Positions 36,494-45,837 of a stretch of DNA of 64,000 nt are shown here, piece after piece. Each line of letters starts with the position of its first letter. The stretch's first letter is position 1. This DNA comes from Luteibacter sp. 9135 (GTDB lineage: Bacteria > Pseudomonadota > Gammaproteobacteria > Xanthomonadales > Rhodanobacteraceae). The notes under the pieces were generated by a model, which worked only from the letters and a program-made list of their open reading frames with translations, was not told the DNA's origin and searched no databases. The stretch lies in the NCBI RefSeq assembly GCF_000745005.1, contig NZ_JQNB01000001.1, positions 434,001 to 498,000 on the forward strand, read 5' to 3'. Both the position numbers and the translations under genes were made by a program.

Positions 36494-37540
36494 ATGCCCG
36501 TATCCAACGCCACCGCCTGGGGCCACCTCCCCGACGGCCGCCCGCTCCATCGCTGGACCCTGCGCAACGCCCGCGGCGCGCAGGTCGACATCGCCGACCT
36601 GGGCGGCACCCTGCTCTCCTGGCAGTCGCCGGATCGCCAGGGCCGGATGGGCGAGGTGCTGCTCGGCCACGCCGACGCGGCCCAATACCTCGCCTCCGAC
36701 GCCTACATGGGCGCCATCGTGGGCCGCTGGGCCAACCGCATCCGTGGCGGCCGGTTCCGGCTGGACGGCATCGACTACCGCGTGGACCGCAACGATGGCG
36801 GCAACCACCTGCACGGCGGCCACGAGGGCTTCCACGTGCAGCGCTGGGATGTCGAACCGGACGGCGATTCGCTGGTGTTGCGACTGGTCTCCCCGGAAGG
36901 CGACGGCGGGTTTCCCGGCGAGGTGAGCGTGGAACTGCAGGTGCGCCTGGACGACGAGGGCACGCTGGATCTGGCCTATGTCGCCACGAGCGATGCGCCG
37001 ACACCGCTCAGCCTCACCGCCCATCCTTATTTCAATCTCAACGACCGCCGGCCGGATATCCGCGACCATATGCTGCGGATCGACGCCGACGAGTTCCTGG
37101 CGATCGATGGTGGGGCCATCCCCGTGGGACGCCAGCATGTCGCTGGCACGGCCTTCGATTTCCGCGAGGCCGCCCCGATCGGCTCACGCCTGCACTGGCC
37201 CGACCCCCAGTTGCGCCTGGTCGGCGGGTTCGACCATTGCTACATACCGCAGGGCCCGGCCGGCGCGGCCCCCCGCACGGTGGCGGTGGTCAGCGAACCC
37301 TCCAGCGGCCGCCGGCTAACCGTGGCGAGCGACCGCCCCGGACTGCAGTTCTACAGCGGGCAGAAACTCGCCGGCCAGCTCGATCGCTATGGCGAGGTCT
37401 ACGGACCGTTCGCCGGCTTCGCCCTGGAAACCCAGGCTTTCCCAGACCAGATCAACAGCCCCGAGGCCGAGGCGGTCGTGCTCCGCCCCGGCGCCCCCTG
37501 GCGCCAGCACACCCGCTATACCCTCGGCATAGGGGCGTAG
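36494..37540 (+). CDS. galM: Aldose 1-epimerase (mutarotase)
   Basis: The enzyme interconverts alpha and beta anomers of aldoses, here probably xylose for the isomerase. It has 348 residues: NRIRGGRFRLDGIDYRVDRN, the general acid/base region GGNHLHGGHEGFHVQRWDV with the conserved histidines, TAHPYFNLNDR, and the glutamate near the end in GFALETQAFPDQINSPEA. It is cytoplasmic; no signal peptide is seen. It is coupled to xylR. Its TAG stop codon is formed by the first bases of a REP element (GCGTAGGAGC), so the C-terminus may have been trimmed or set by insertion. Confidence 0.93.
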   Translation: MPVSNATAWGHLPDGRPLHRWTLRNARGAQVDIADLGGTLLSWQSPDRQGRMGEVLLGHADAAQYLASDAYMGAIVGRWANRIRGGRFRLDGIDYRVDRNDGGNHLHGGHEGFHVQRWDVEPDGDSLVLRLVSPEGDGGFPGEVSVELQVRLDDEGTLDLAYVATSDAPTPLSLTAHPYFNLNDRRPDIRDHMLRIDADEFLAIDGGAIPVGRQHVAGTAFDFREAAPIGSRLHWPDPQLRLVGGFDHCYIPQGPAGAAPRTVAVVSEPSSGRRLTVASDRPGLQFYSGQKLAGQLDRYGEVYGPFAGFALETQAFPDQINSPEAEAVVLRPGAPWRQHTRYTLGIGA

Positions 37541-37647
37541 GAGCGCACGATGTGCGCGAAAAGCCAACAGGGCGGCGACGCGGCCACGCGCCCGCGTAGC
37601 GACGTAGCGACGCGGCACCGCCCATCGCGCCCATCGTGCGCTCCTAC
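37537..37647. repeat. Inverted pair of GTAG-type REP-like elements
   Basis: GTAGGAGCGCACGATGTGCG(CGAA) at 37537-37560 provides the galM stop codon. An inverted, slightly diverged copy ends at 37647. The spacer starts AAGCCAACAGGGCGGCGACG, similar to the tail of other copies. Confidence 0.85.
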
Positions 37648-37695
37648 ACCCCTTCGTACAGCGCGACCGATCCACCCCGTGCCCCGCTACCCGGT

Positions 37696-37701
37696 TACAA
37701 T
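37696..37701 (+). promoter_or_regulatory. Promoter -10 of uup, probably leaderless
   Basis: TACAAT lies seven bases before the ATG and no ribosome site is present, so the mRNA would start close to the first codon. Confidence 0.45.
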
Positions 37702-37708
37702 CGCGGGC

Positions 37709-39580
37709 ATGTCTCTTATCCAATTGCTCAATGTCGACTACAGCGTCGGCGGCCCGCTCCTGCTCGAACAGGTGAATCTCTCCCTCGACGCGGGCGAGCG
37801 CGTCTGCGTGGTCGGGCGCAACGGCGCGGGCAAGTCCACGCTGATGAAGCTCATCGCCGGCGAGATCCATGCCGAGGACGGCGAGATCCGCCTGCAGGGC
37901 GGTACGCGCATCGCGCGGCTGACGCAGGAAGTGCCGCAAGACACCACCGGCAGTGTCTTCGACGTGGTGGCCGAGGGCCTGGGCGAACTGGGCCACCTGC
38001 TTGCGCGGTACCACCACCTGCTGGAAGAAGGCGACATGGATGCCCTGGGCGACGTCCAGGCGCAGATCGAGGCCCACAACGCGTGGGACCTGGACTCCCG
38101 CGTGCAGCAGGTCATCGAGCGGCTGGAACTGCCGGCCGAGACCGACTTCGCCGACCTCTCCGGCGGCATGAAGCGCCGCGTGCTGCTTGGCCAGGCGCTG
38201 GTCCGCGACCCGAACCTGCTGTTGCTGGACGAGCCGACCAACCACCTGGACATCGAGGCGATCGCCTGGCTGGAAACGTTCCTCAAGGGCTTCGCCGGCA
38301 GCATCGTCTTCATCACCCATGACCGCAGCTTCCTGCGCGCGCTAGCCACCCGCATCGTCGAGATCGACCGCGGCAACGTCACCAGCTGGCCGGGCGACTA
38401 CGACAACTACCTGCGCCGCCGCGAGGAACGCCTGCACGCCGAGGCACAGGCCACCGCCCATTTCGACCGCAAGCTGGCCCAGGAAGAAGTGTGGATCCGC
38501 CAGGGCATCAAGGCGCGCCGCACCCGCAACGAAGGCCGCGTCCGCGCGCTGAAGGCCCTGCGCCGCGAGCGCGCCGAGCGTCGCGAGCAGACCGGCACGG
38601 CCAAGATCACCCTGGGCAGTGCGCAGGCTTCGGGCCGCAAGGTGGTCGACCTCAAGCACGTCACCCATGGCTACGCCGGCCGCACGCTGCTACGCGACCT
38701 GTCCACCACCATCATGCGCGGCGACCGCGTCGGCATCATGGGACCCAACGGTGCGGGCAAGTCCACGCTGCTGAAGATCCTGCTGGGCGAGCTGAAGCCG
38801 CAAACCGGCGAATCCACGCTGGGCACCAGCCTGCAGATCGCCTATTTCGACCAGCACCGCTCCACGCTGGACGACACCGCGAACGCCCTGGACAACGTGG
38901 CCGAGGGGCGCGAATACATCGAGCTCAACGGGCAGCGCAAGCACATCATCGGCTACCTGCAGGACTTCCTGTTCTCGCCCGAGCGCGCACGCGCGCCGAT
39001 CACCCGCCTGTCCGGTGGCGAGCGCAACCGCCTGCTGCTGGCCAAGCTGTTCGCGCAGCCATCCAACCTTCTGGTGATGGACGAACCCACCAACGATCTC
39101 GACGTCGAGACGCTGGAACTGCTGGAAGAATTGCTCAACGAATACACCGGCACGCTGTTGCTGGTGTCGCACGACCGCGACTTCATCGACAACGTGGTCA
39201 CCAGCACGCTGGTGCTGGAAGGCGACGGCGAAGTTGGCGAGTACATCGGCGGCTACAGCGACTGGCTGCGCCAGAAGCCGGCCATCGAGGCGGCCCGCGC
39301 CGCCAGCGCAAAGGCCTCCGCGCCGGCGCCCGCCGCGGCAACGCCGCCCCCGGCCGCGCCGAAGAAGAAACTGTCTTTCAAGGAGCAGCGTGAACTGGAC
39401 CTGCTGCCGGCAAAGCTCGAGCAGCTCGAGACCGAGATCGCGAAGCGCACCGAGGCGATGAACGACCCGAAGTATTACCAGCAGGATGCCGCCGCCATCA
39501 CCCGCGCCAACGAGGAACTGGCGAAGCTGCAGGCCGAATTGGATGTGGCGTTCGCGCGGTGGGAAGAACTCGAGGGTTGA
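37709..39580 (+). CDS. uup: ABC-F ATPase Uup
   Basis: A soluble double-ATPase of the ABC-F family, acting on ribosomes and linked to stability of tandem repeats and transposon excision in E. coli. It has 623 residues. Domain 1 has [18 protein letters not shown], signature LSGGMKRRVLLGQAL and LLLDEPTNHLDIEAI. A charged linker with RRTRNEGRVRALKALRRERA follows, then domain 2 with [19 protein letters not shown] and LSGGERNRLLLAKLF. An Ala/Pro-rich stretch leads to a C-terminal coiled coil (LDLLPAKLEQLETEIAKRTE), the DNA-binding tail that marks Uup. A longer in-frame start lies inside the REP region and is rejected. Confidence 0.94.
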   Translation: MSLIQLLNVDYSVGGPLLLEQVNLSLDAGERVCVVGRNGAGKSTLMKLIAGEIHAEDGEIRLQGGTRIARLTQEVPQDTTGSVFDVVAEGLGELGHLLARYHHLLEEGDMDALGDVQAQIEAHNAWDLDSRVQQVIERLELPAETDFADLSGGMKRRVLLGQALVRDPNLLLLDEPTNHLDIEAIAWLETFLKGFAGSIVFITHDRSFLRALATRIVEIDRGNVTSWPGDYDNYLRRREERLHAEAQATAHFDRKLAQEEVWIRQGIKARRTRNEGRVRALKALRRERAERREQTGTAKITLGSAQASGRKVVDLKHVTHGYAGRTLLRDLSTTIMRGDRVGIMGPNGAGKSTLLKILLGELKPQTGESTLGTSLQIAYFDQHRSTLDDTANALDNVAEGREYIELNGQRKHIIGYLQDFLFSPERARAPITRLSGGERNRLLLAKLFAQPSNLLVMDEPTNDLDVETLELLEELLNEYTGTLLLVSHDRDFIDNVVTSTLVLEGDGEVGEYIGGYSDWLRQKPAIEAARAASAKASAPAPAAATPPPAAPKKKLSFKEQRELDLLPAKLEQLETEIAKRTEAMNDPKYYQQDAAAITRANEELAKLQAELDVAFARWEELEG

Positions 39581-39609
39581 GGAGATCGGGTAAAGCGGCG
39601 TTAAAAGCA

Positions 39610-39670
39610 TCGCCCACATCGTGGGCTCCTACCCGGCCTCGCCCCGGTAGGAGCGCACGATGTGCGCGAA
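39610..39670. repeat. Inverted pair of GTAG-type REP-like elements
   Basis: The pair is a CCC/GGG-stem variant (39610-39632) and a CGC/GCG-stem copy (39647-39670), 14 bases apart, in the convergent gap between uup and ppc. The tail AAAAGCCAACAAGGCGGCAA is shared with other copies. Confidence 0.85.
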
Positions 39671-39726
39671 AAGCCAACAAGGCGGCAACGCGGCACCCCC
39701 CTCCGTTGCCGCGTCCCACCCCACCC

Positions 39727-42432
39727 TCACCCCGTATTCTGCAACCCCTGCGACACGCCATTGACGCAGGCCACCAGGGCATTGAGCAGCGCCTCGTCCT
39801 TACCCTCCGTCGCGCGCCAGCGACGCAGCAGGTCGACCTGGAGCAGGCTCATCGGGTCCACGTACGGGTTGCGCAGGCGGATGGACGTAGCCAGCCGCGG
39901 GTCACCGGCCAGCAGTTCGCTGGCGCCCTTCAGCTTCAGCACCCAGGCCACCGTGCGCTCGAATTCGGCGCGGATCATCGGGAAGAACCGCTCGTGCAGC
40001 GGTCCAGCCAGGCGCGAGAACGCTTCCGCGATGTCGATATCGGCCTTGGCCAGCACCATCTCCACATCGTCGAGCATCGTCGAGAAGAACGGCCACTCAT
40101 GGGCCATGCGGACCAGGTCGTCTTCGCCGCATTCCTTCGCCACGGCGTCCAGCGCGCTGCCCAGGCCATACCAGCCGGTGAGCACGGCGCGGCACTGCGT
40201 CCACGAGAACACCCACGGAATGGCACGCAGGTCTTCCACGCCCTTCATGCTGCGCCGACGCGCGGGGCGAGAGCCGAGGGTCATGCGCTCGATCACGTCG
40301 ATCGGCGTGGCGCCGCGGAAATAGTCGACGAAACCCTCCGTATCGACGAAGGCGCGATAGGCCTTGCGGCTTTCGTCGGACAGGCGGGCCATGACGTCCT
40401 TCCAGCCGGCCTCGCGGGTCTCGGTCTCGCGCGGGCGCAACGAGGCGCGCATCACGGCGCCCAGGGTCTGCTCCAGGTTGCGCACGGCCAATGCGCGGAT
40501 ACCGTATTTGCGATGGATCACCTCGCCCTGCTCGGTCACCCGCAGCACACCGCCGACCGAGCCCCGCGGCGAGGCCATCAGCGCGGGGGTGATCCGCGAG
40601 CCGCCTCGGCTGGCCGAGCCACCGCGGCCGTGGAAGAAGGCGACACGGATGCCGGCCTTCGCGGCTACGTCGAGCAATTCGGCCTGGGCGCGCTGCAGGC
40701 TCCATTTGGAGGCCACCGTGCCGCCATCCTTGCCGCTGTCGGAATAGCCGAGCATCACCCACTGGCGATCGCCGCGAGCCTTCAGATGCTCGCGATAGAC
40801 CGGGTCGTCCAGCAGCGCCTGCAAGGTTGCCGCGCCGCCGGCAAGGTCGTCGATGGTCTCGAACAGCGGGGCCACGTCGAGCGGCACGCGACCGTCGTCG
40901 ACCAGGCCGCCCCGACGCGCCAGCGCCAGCACGGCCAGCACATCGGCCGCGGTTTCGGCCATGCTGATGATGTAGAGGCCGGTGGCCTCCGTGCCATAGC
41001 GCTGCCGCGCGTCCGCCAGCGTCGCGAACACGGCGCGAAGCATCTCCGCCGCCTCATGGCCGTCGCCGGCCGCGAAGGCGCGCTCGCCGGAGGCATACGG
41101 CCGCAGGGCCTCCACCCGTGCCCCCGTGTCGCGCTGCGCCCACTCGGCATCGTCGAGCAGCGCACCCAGCGCCTCGTCGTGCACGCGGGCGTCCTGACGC
41201 ACGTCCAGGCGGGCCAGGTGGAAGCCGAACGTGCGTGCGCGCCATAGCAGGCGACCGACCGCATAGGCGCCGGCATGGCGACCGTCGTGATCGAGCAGGC
41301 TTCGCTCGATCAGCGCCATGTCGTCGATGAAAGCATCCGCATCCGGATAGGCCTGTGCCCCCTCGTGCAGCGTCGCCTCCAGACGGGCGGCGACGAACGC
41401 CAGGAAGGTGCGGTAGGGCATGTCGGCGTGACGGGGCCGGATGCGCCCTGCCGCCTCGGGAAGATCGTCGCGGTAGGTCTGCAGGCGCCGCGCCAGCGTA
41501 TCGTCCAGGGTCACGCGATCGTCGGTCTGGCTGAGCAGGCGGCCCAGCGCCGTGATGTCTTCGAGGTAACGCTCCAGCACCAGTGTGCGCTGTGCGGACA
41601 GCGTGGCGGCGATGGTATCGGCGTTGACGTTGGGATTGCCGTCCATGTCGCCACCCACCCAGGTGGCGAAGCGGAGCAGACGGGGAATCGTGACGCCTTC
41701 GCCGTAGGTCTCGTCGATCGCCTGCTGCAGCGACTCGTAAAGAGCCGGCAACACGCGGTAGATCGGCCGGGCGATATAGAAACTGATGTGGTCGAACTCG
41801 TCCTGGACGCTGGGGCGCACCGGCGACGCTTCGGCGGTCTGCCAGCCCGAGGACAGCGCCATGAGGATGCGCGCGTCGTCGTCGCGGCGCTCCTGGGGGG
41901 TACGCGTGGGGTCGAACTCGTCGACCAGCGCGCGGACGATTTCCTGTTCCTTCTCCAGCAACGACCGGCGCACCGCCTCGGTGGGATGCGCCGTGAACAC
42001 CGGCTCCACGTCGAGCCGCTCCAGCAAGGAAGACAGCTCCTCGCGACCTACCCCGTCCTTCTTCAGCCGCGCCAGCACGGCGGCCAGCGACTCGGGCTGG
42101 GCCGCCCCGCCCTCGCGCTGGTAATCGCGGCGGCGGCGGATGCGATGCACGCGCTCCGCGGTGTTCACCGCCTGGAAGTAGGTGGCGAAGGCGCGGGCCA
42201 GGGACTCCGCATCGGCGGCCTCCAGTCCGGTCAGGGTGTCGGCCAGGGCGTCCACGGCGGCTCCGCTGCGCCGGCGATGGATGGCCGCGGTGCGCACATG
42301 CTCCACCCGTTCGAAGAAGGGCTGACCGCCCTGCTCGGCCAGCATCTGGCCTACCAGGGCACCGAGGCGGCGCACGTCCTCGCGCAGGGGGCCGTCGTGG
42401 GGCAGGAATTCGGGATCGCGCGCAGCTTCCAT
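39727..42432 (-). CDS. ppc: Phosphoenolpyruvate carboxylase
   Basis: Ppc adds bicarbonate to phosphoenolpyruvate to make oxaloacetate, refilling the TCA cycle. It has 901 residues. The catalytic histidine H149 is in [27 protein letters not shown] lies near residue 255, [14 protein letters not shown] and the glycine loop [15 protein letters not shown] contain the active-site lysine and arginine regions, and the C-terminus ends QNTG as is invariant in the family. The ATG at 42432 has GAGAG upstream; an upstream in-frame ATG would lie in the ahcY control region. It is divergent from ahcY. Confidence 0.97.
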   Translation of the reverse strand: MEAARDPEFLPHDGPLREDVRRLGALVGQMLAEQGGQPFFERVEHVRTAAIHRRRSGAAVDALADTLTGLEAADAESLARAFATYFQAVNTAERVHRIRRRRDYQREGGAAQPESLAAVLARLKKDGVGREELSSLLERLDVEPVFTAHPTEAVRRSLLEKEQEIVRALVDEFDPTRTPQERRDDDARILMALSSGWQTAEASPVRPSVQDEFDHISFYIARPIYRVLPALYESLQQAIDETYGEGVTIPRLLRFATWVGGDMDGNPNVNADTIAATLSAQRTLVLERYLEDITALGRLLSQTDDRVTLDDTLARRLQTYRDDLPEAAGRIRPRHADMPYRTFLAFVAARLEATLHEGAQAYPDADAFIDDMALIERSLLDHDGRHAGAYAVGRLLWRARTFGFHLARLDVRQDARVHDEALGALLDDAEWAQRDTGARVEALRPYASGERAFAAGDGHEAAEMLRAVFATLADARQRYGTEATGLYIISMAETAADVLAVLALARRGGLVDDGRVPLDVAPLFETIDDLAGGAATLQALLDDPVYREHLKARGDRQWVMLGYSDSGKDGGTVASKWSLQRAQAELLDVAAKAGIRVAFFHGRGGSASRGGSRITPALMASPRGSVGGVLRVTEQGEVIHRKYGIRALAVRNLEQTLGAVMRASLRPRETETREAGWKDVMARLSDESRKAYRAFVDTEGFVDYFRGATPIDVIERMTLGSRPARRRSMKGVEDLRAIPWVFSWTQCRAVLTGWYGLGSALDAVAKECGEDDLVRMAHEWPFFSTMLDDVEMVLAKADIDIAEAFSRLAGPLHERFFPMIRAEFERTVAWVLKLKGASELLAGDPRLATSIRLRNPYVDPMSLLQVDLLRRWRATEGKDEALLNALVACVNGVSQGLQNTG

Positions 42433-42480
42433 CGGACTCTCACGTTGGGACGAAACCCCGAGAGTACCGAAAAACGCGTT

Positions 42481-42510
42481 CATCTTTGCATCCGGATTCC
42501 GCGATATAAT
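42481..42510 (+). promoter_or_regulatory. ahcY promoter with putative methionine-gene operator
   Basis: TATAAT at 42505-42510 is a perfect -10. The 26 bases ending in its first two (CATCTTTGCATCCGGATTCC, then GCGATA) align with the shared motif at metK, metE and metF, so a bound repressor would cover the promoter. Confidence 0.55.
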
Positions 42511-42527
42511 CGCCGGACCGTTTTGCC

Positions 42528-42603
42528 CGTCGAGGGGCGCTGCGACCATGGGCATCGGCCCCTTGGCCAGGCTCGACGCGGCGTCCCACCAAACGGCGCC
42601 CCC
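42528..42603 (+). promoter_or_regulatory. S-adenosylhomocysteine riboswitch upstream of ahcY
   Basis: The aptamer reads CGTCGAGGGGCGCTGCGACC and then GCCAGGCTCGACG, matching the conserved SAH core (GAGG-GCGCTGC-ACC and GCCAGGCTCG). P1 is CGTCGAG/CTCGACG. A seven-base pseudoknot is possible between GGGGCGC (42534-42540) and GCGCCCC (42596-42602). SAH riboswitches turn on ahcY when SAH accumulates; the ribosome site GGAG follows ten bases later. Confidence 0.9.
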
Positions 42604-42626
42604 GTGAACTTCCGGAGCTACGCCAG

Positions 42627-44057
42627 ATGAACGCCGTTACCAAAGACCAAGCCTTCGACGATTTCAAGGTCCGCGATATCTCGCAGGCCGCCCTCGGCCG
42701 CCGCCGCATCCGCATGGCGGAAGAGGAAATGCCGGGCCTGATGCAGATCCGCGCCCGCTACGCTAATGAAAAGCCGCTCAAGGGCGTGCGCCTGTCGGGC
42801 TCGCTGCACGTGACCAAGGAAACGGCCGTGCTCGCCGAGACCCTGCGCGAGCTGGGCGCCTCCGTGCGCTGGGCCTCGTGCAACATCTTCTCCACGCAGG
42901 ACGACGTCGCCGCGGCCCTCGCCGCCGACAGCCTGCCGGTGTTCGCATGGAAGGGCGAGTCGCTGGAGGAGTACTGGGAGTGCACGCTGGACATGCTGAC
43001 CCACCCGGGTGAGCTGGGCCCGCAGCTGATCGTGGACGACGGTGGCGACGCCACCCTGTTCATCCACAAGGGCGTGGAGCTGGAAGACGGCAGCGACTGG
43101 GTCAACACCCCCAGCGGCAGCCACGAGGAGCAGGTCATCAAGGACCTGGTCAAGAAGACGGCCGCCGCGCGTCCGGGCTGGTTCAAGAAGGTGGCCGCCG
43201 AGTGGAAGGGCGTCTCCGAGGAAACCACCACCGGCGTGCATCGCCTCTACCAGCTCGCTGAAGCCGGCAAGCTGCTGATCCCGGCGATCAACGTCAACGA
43301 TTCGGTCACCAAGAGCAAGTTCGATAACCTCTACGGTTGCCGCGAGTCGCTGGCCGACGGCATCAAGCGCGCCACCGATCTCATGGTGGCCGGCAAGGTC
43401 GCCGTGGTCTGCGGTTACGGCGACGTGGGCAAGGGCTGTGCCCATTCGCTCAAGGGCTTCGGCGCCCGCGTGATCGTGACCGAGATCGACCCGATCAACG
43501 CCCTGCAGGCCGCGATGGAAGGTTTCCAGGTCACCACGATCGAAGAGACCCTGGGCCTGGGCGACATCTACGTCACCACCACGGGCAACAAGGACATCAT
43601 CACGCTCGAGCACATGGCGGCGATGAAGAACAACGCCCTGGTCTGCAACATCGGACACTTCGACAACGAGATCCAGATCGATCGCCTGAACGGCGCGAAG
43701 GATGTCACCCGCGAGACGATCAAGCCGCAGGTGGATCGCTACACCTTCGCCAAGGGCAACAGCATCTACATGCTGGCCGAAGGTCGTCTGGTCAATCTCG
43801 GTTGCGCCCACGGCCACCCGAGCTTCGTCATGTCGAACAGCTTCTCCAACCAGACGCTGGCGCAGATCGACCTGTGGAAGAACAAGGACACCTACGAGAA
43901 GAAGGTGTACCGCCTGTCGAAGAAGCTGGACGAGGAAGTGGCCCGCCTGCATCTCGCGCAGATCGGCGTGAAGCTCACGGTCCTTACCAAGGACCAGGCC
44001 GACTACATCGGCGTGCCGGTGGAAGGCCCGTATAAGCCGGATCATTACCGCTACTGA
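42627..44057 (+). CDS. ahcY: S-adenosylhomocysteine hydrolase
   Basis: AhcY splits S-adenosylhomocysteine to adenosine and homocysteine, removing the inhibitor of methyltransferases. It has 476 residues. The substrate domain has [27 protein letters not shown] and [16 protein letters not shown]. The NAD domain has [20 protein letters not shown] and [30 protein letters not shown] holds conserved histidine and asparagine, and the C-terminus ends DHYRY, the tail that reaches the neighbouring subunit. It is a single gene with SAH riboswitch and terminator; homocysteine made here is the MetE substrate. Confidence 0.97.
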   Translation: MNAVTKDQAFDDFKVRDISQAALGRRRIRMAEEEMPGLMQIRARYANEKPLKGVRLSGSLHVTKETAVLAETLRELGASVRWASCNIFSTQDDVAAALAADSLPVFAWKGESLEEYWECTLDMLTHPGELGPQLIVDDGGDATLFIHKGVELEDGSDWVNTPSGSHEEQVIKDLVKKTAAARPGWFKKVAAEWKGVSEETTTGVHRLYQLAEAGKLLIPAINVNDSVTKSKFDNLYGCRESLADGIKRATDLMVAGKVAVVCGYGDVGKGCAHSLKGFGARVIVTEIDPINALQAAMEGFQVTTIEETLGLGDIYVTTTGNKDIITLEHMAAMKNNALVCNIGHFDNEIQIDRLNGAKDVTRETIKPQVDRYTFAKGNSIYMLAEGRLVNLGCAHGHPSFVMSNSFSNQTLAQIDLWKNKDTYEKKVYRLSKKLDEEVARLHLAQIGVKLTVLTKDQADYIGVPVEGPYKPDHYRY

Positions 44058-44083
44058 TCGACGGTTCGTATCGTTGAAAAAGG

Positions 44084-44109
44084 AAGGCGCCTTCGGGCGC
44101 CTTTTTTTT
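44084..44109 (+). terminator. Intrinsic terminator of ahcY
   Basis: AAGGCGCC and GGCGCCTT form an 8-bp stem with loop TTCG, followed by a run of eight T. Confidence 0.92.
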
Positions 44110-44206
44110 GGTTCTACACGCATGACAGGGGCCGTACCGAAGCCGAAGCCAGAGCCAGAGCCAGAGCCATCGTTCGCCCGTATGGCGCGGCGATGAGGCG
44201 CTGGGT

Positions 44207-44268
44207 GGTCACACTCTGCGCTCGAGCAGCGGCCGCAAGCGGCCGCTGCTCGAGCGCAGAGGGTGACC
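44207..44268. repeat. Very long near-perfect palindrome
   Basis: The 23-base arms, running CTCTGCGCTCGAG to CAGCGGCCGC and back, are perfectly complementary around a central AA. Beyond one mismatch, six more bases pair (GGTCAC/GTGACC). No T run follows. It lies between ahcY and a convergent gene. Confidence 0.85.
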
Positions 44269-44308
44269 GCCCGACACCTCCTCCCCGGTAACGCGCGAAG
44301 AACCTTTT

Positions 44309-44821
44309 TTATGGCTTCGATGTCATCGGCGGTTGCTCGACCTTGGCCGGCGCATCGCCCTGCGTGCAAACGTGGGCCTGCATGGGCCCCTCGATCATGG
44401 CAGTAGCGCCGAAACGGACGCGGACACGCGCCGAGGTGAAGCAGCGGCTCCGATCGTAAACCTCACCACTTATCCAGCGCAGGGTGGTCACCGCCTCTGC
44501 GCCTGGCGCAACCCGCACCGGCAACACGATGGGACCGGGATGCATGCCGGGAGGTTCGTTACGTAGGGTCGGTTGCTCGGCGCCCGAGGCATCCAGGAAC
44601 ACGACGGTCGGCAGGCCGGGAAGCAGGCAAGGCGTGTGGCCTGTGTTGCGCACGATCAGCCGCGCGCCGCCGTGTGACATACCGTTGAATTCGCCGTCGC
44701 CCGCGTCAGTGCGCACGGCGAGGTCTTCGGCGTGGCAGGCGGTGGGTGGAGGGGCAGAAGCGCCGGTGGCGGCGAGTCCCTTGGTAGCGATGAGCGTAGT
44801 GAGTGCGAGGGAAGCGATCAT
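44309..44821 (-). CDS. Secreted DUF4232-like protein
   Basis: An exported protein of 170 residues. The N-terminus MIASLALTTLIATKGLAATG is a signal sequence, cleaved near ASA. The rest resembles the DUF4232 beta-sandwich: GGARLIVRNTGHTPCLLPGLPTVVFL, followed by VAPGAEAVTTLRW. Two cysteine pairs may form disulfides (in TACHAED, TPCLLPG, SRCFTS and HVCTQG). GGAG lies 7 bases before the ATG. Function unknown. It is convergent with ahcY, facing the long palindrome. Confidence 0.75.
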   Translation of the reverse strand: MIASLALTTLIATKGLAATGASAPPPTACHAEDLAVRTDAGDGEFNGMSHGGARLIVRNTGHTPCLLPGLPTVVFLDASGAEQPTLRNEPPGMHPGPIVLPVRVAPGAEAVTTLRWISGEVYDRSRCFTSARVRVRFGATAMIEGPMQAHVCTQGDAPAKVEQPPMTSKP

Positions 44822-44904
44822 GACGGGTCTCCTTGATGCCTCGTTTCTAGAGGCTACCGGTTGAACGGACGTGCAACAGGGCGGAGGCACCCTCCCTAAC
44901 AAGC

Positions 44905-44930
44905 ATCTTTCCATCGAGATATAAAGATAT
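44905..44930. promoter_or_regulatory. Putative methionine-gene operator at metF
   Basis: On the minus strand the site reads ATATCTTTATATCTCGATGG and then AAAGAT. Shifted by one base it aligns with the metE and metK sites over 26 positions, sharing TATCT, CGATGGAAAGAT and the same spacing. It lies 34 bases before the chosen metF start. Confidence 0.5.
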
Positions 44931-44963
44931 ATACAATGACGGCGACCCTCCTGGATGCCGACC

Positions 44964-45785
44964 ATGCCTGCGATCAGCTTCGAATTCTTCCCGCCCAAGA
45001 CCGAAGAGCAGCGCGTCCAGCTCGATGCCGCGGTGAGCCGACTGAAGAAGAGCGAGCCGGACTACGTCTCGGTGACCTTCGGTGCCGGTGGTTCGACCCT
45101 CAGCTACACGGATAAGACCGTGAAACAGCTGCGCCAGGAACACGGGCTGTCGGTAGCCCCGCACCTGTCATGCATGGGCGGTACGCGGGCCGAGATCGGC
45201 GAACTGCTCGACACGTACAAGGCCTCGGGATGCCGGCGCATCGTCGCCCTCCGCGGCGACCTCCCCTCGGGCATGGCCACGCCGGGCGACTTCCGCTACG
45301 CGGCGGAGCTGGTCGGCTTCATCCGCGAGCACAGCGGCGATCACTTCCACATCGAGGTGGCGGCCTATCCCGAGACGCATCCGCAGGCGGAGAACGCGCT
45401 GGCCGACCTGCGCCATTTCCGGGACAAGGTGGACGCGGGCGCGGATGGCGCAATCACGCAGTATTTCTTCAATGCCGACGCGTACTTTCGCTTCGTAGAG
45501 GACGTGACCCGGCTTGGCGTGAGCATCCCCATCGTGCCCGGCATCATGCCAATCGCCAATTTCAGCCAGCTGCGCCGTTTTTCGGAGCAGTGCGGCGCGG
45601 AGATTCCGCGGTGGATCGTCAAGCGCATGCAGGCCCATGGCGACGACGCGGCAGCGGTACGTGAACTGGCGGCGGACGTGGTGGCCGAACTGTGCCGCCG
45701 GCTGATCGATGGCGGCGCACCGGGCCTGCACTTCTACACAATCAACCGTGCACGCGCGACGACGGCGGTGCTGGATCGGTTATAG
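44964..45785 (+). CDS. metF: 5,10-methylenetetrahydrofolate reductase
   Basis: MetF is a flavoenzyme that makes 5-methyltetrahydrofolate, the methyl donor used by MetE. It has 273 residues: ISFEFFPPKTEEQRVQLD at the N-terminus, VSVTFGAGGSTLSYTDKTV with the catalytic glutamate nearby, RRIVALRGDLPSG, EVAAYPETHPQAEN, QYFFNADAYFRFVEDVTRLG, PIVPGIMPIANFSQLRRF and HFYTINRARATTAVL. The start could be the ATG three codons earlier; I prefer MPAISFEFF because family proteins begin so and TGGATG precedes it. It is downstream of the shared motif. Confidence 0.95.
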   Translation: MPAISFEFFPPKTEEQRVQLDAAVSRLKKSEPDYVSVTFGAGGSTLSYTDKTVKQLRQEHGLSVAPHLSCMGGTRAEIGELLDTYKASGCRRIVALRGDLPSGMATPGDFRYAAELVGFIREHSGDHFHIEVAAYPETHPQAENALADLRHFRDKVDAGADGAITQYFFNADAYFRFVEDVTRLGVSIPIVPGIMPIANFSQLRRFSEQCGAEIPRWIVKRMQAHGDDAAAVRELAADVVAELCRRLIDGGAPGLHFYTINRARATTAVLDRL

Positions 45786-45837
45786 AGGCGTCGTCTTCTA
45801 TACTGCGGCCCGTTCACCGCCCTCCAGGAATCCCAGC

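Noticed and set aside
44139..44170. GCCGAA/GCCAGA short tandem repeat after ahcY
   Set aside because: Only a few imperfect hexamer copies in non-coding DNA; nothing beyond chance can be claimed.
44207..44268. Long palindrome as the ahcY terminator
   Set aside because: A normal terminator with eight T already lies at 44084-44109 and the palindrome has no T run.
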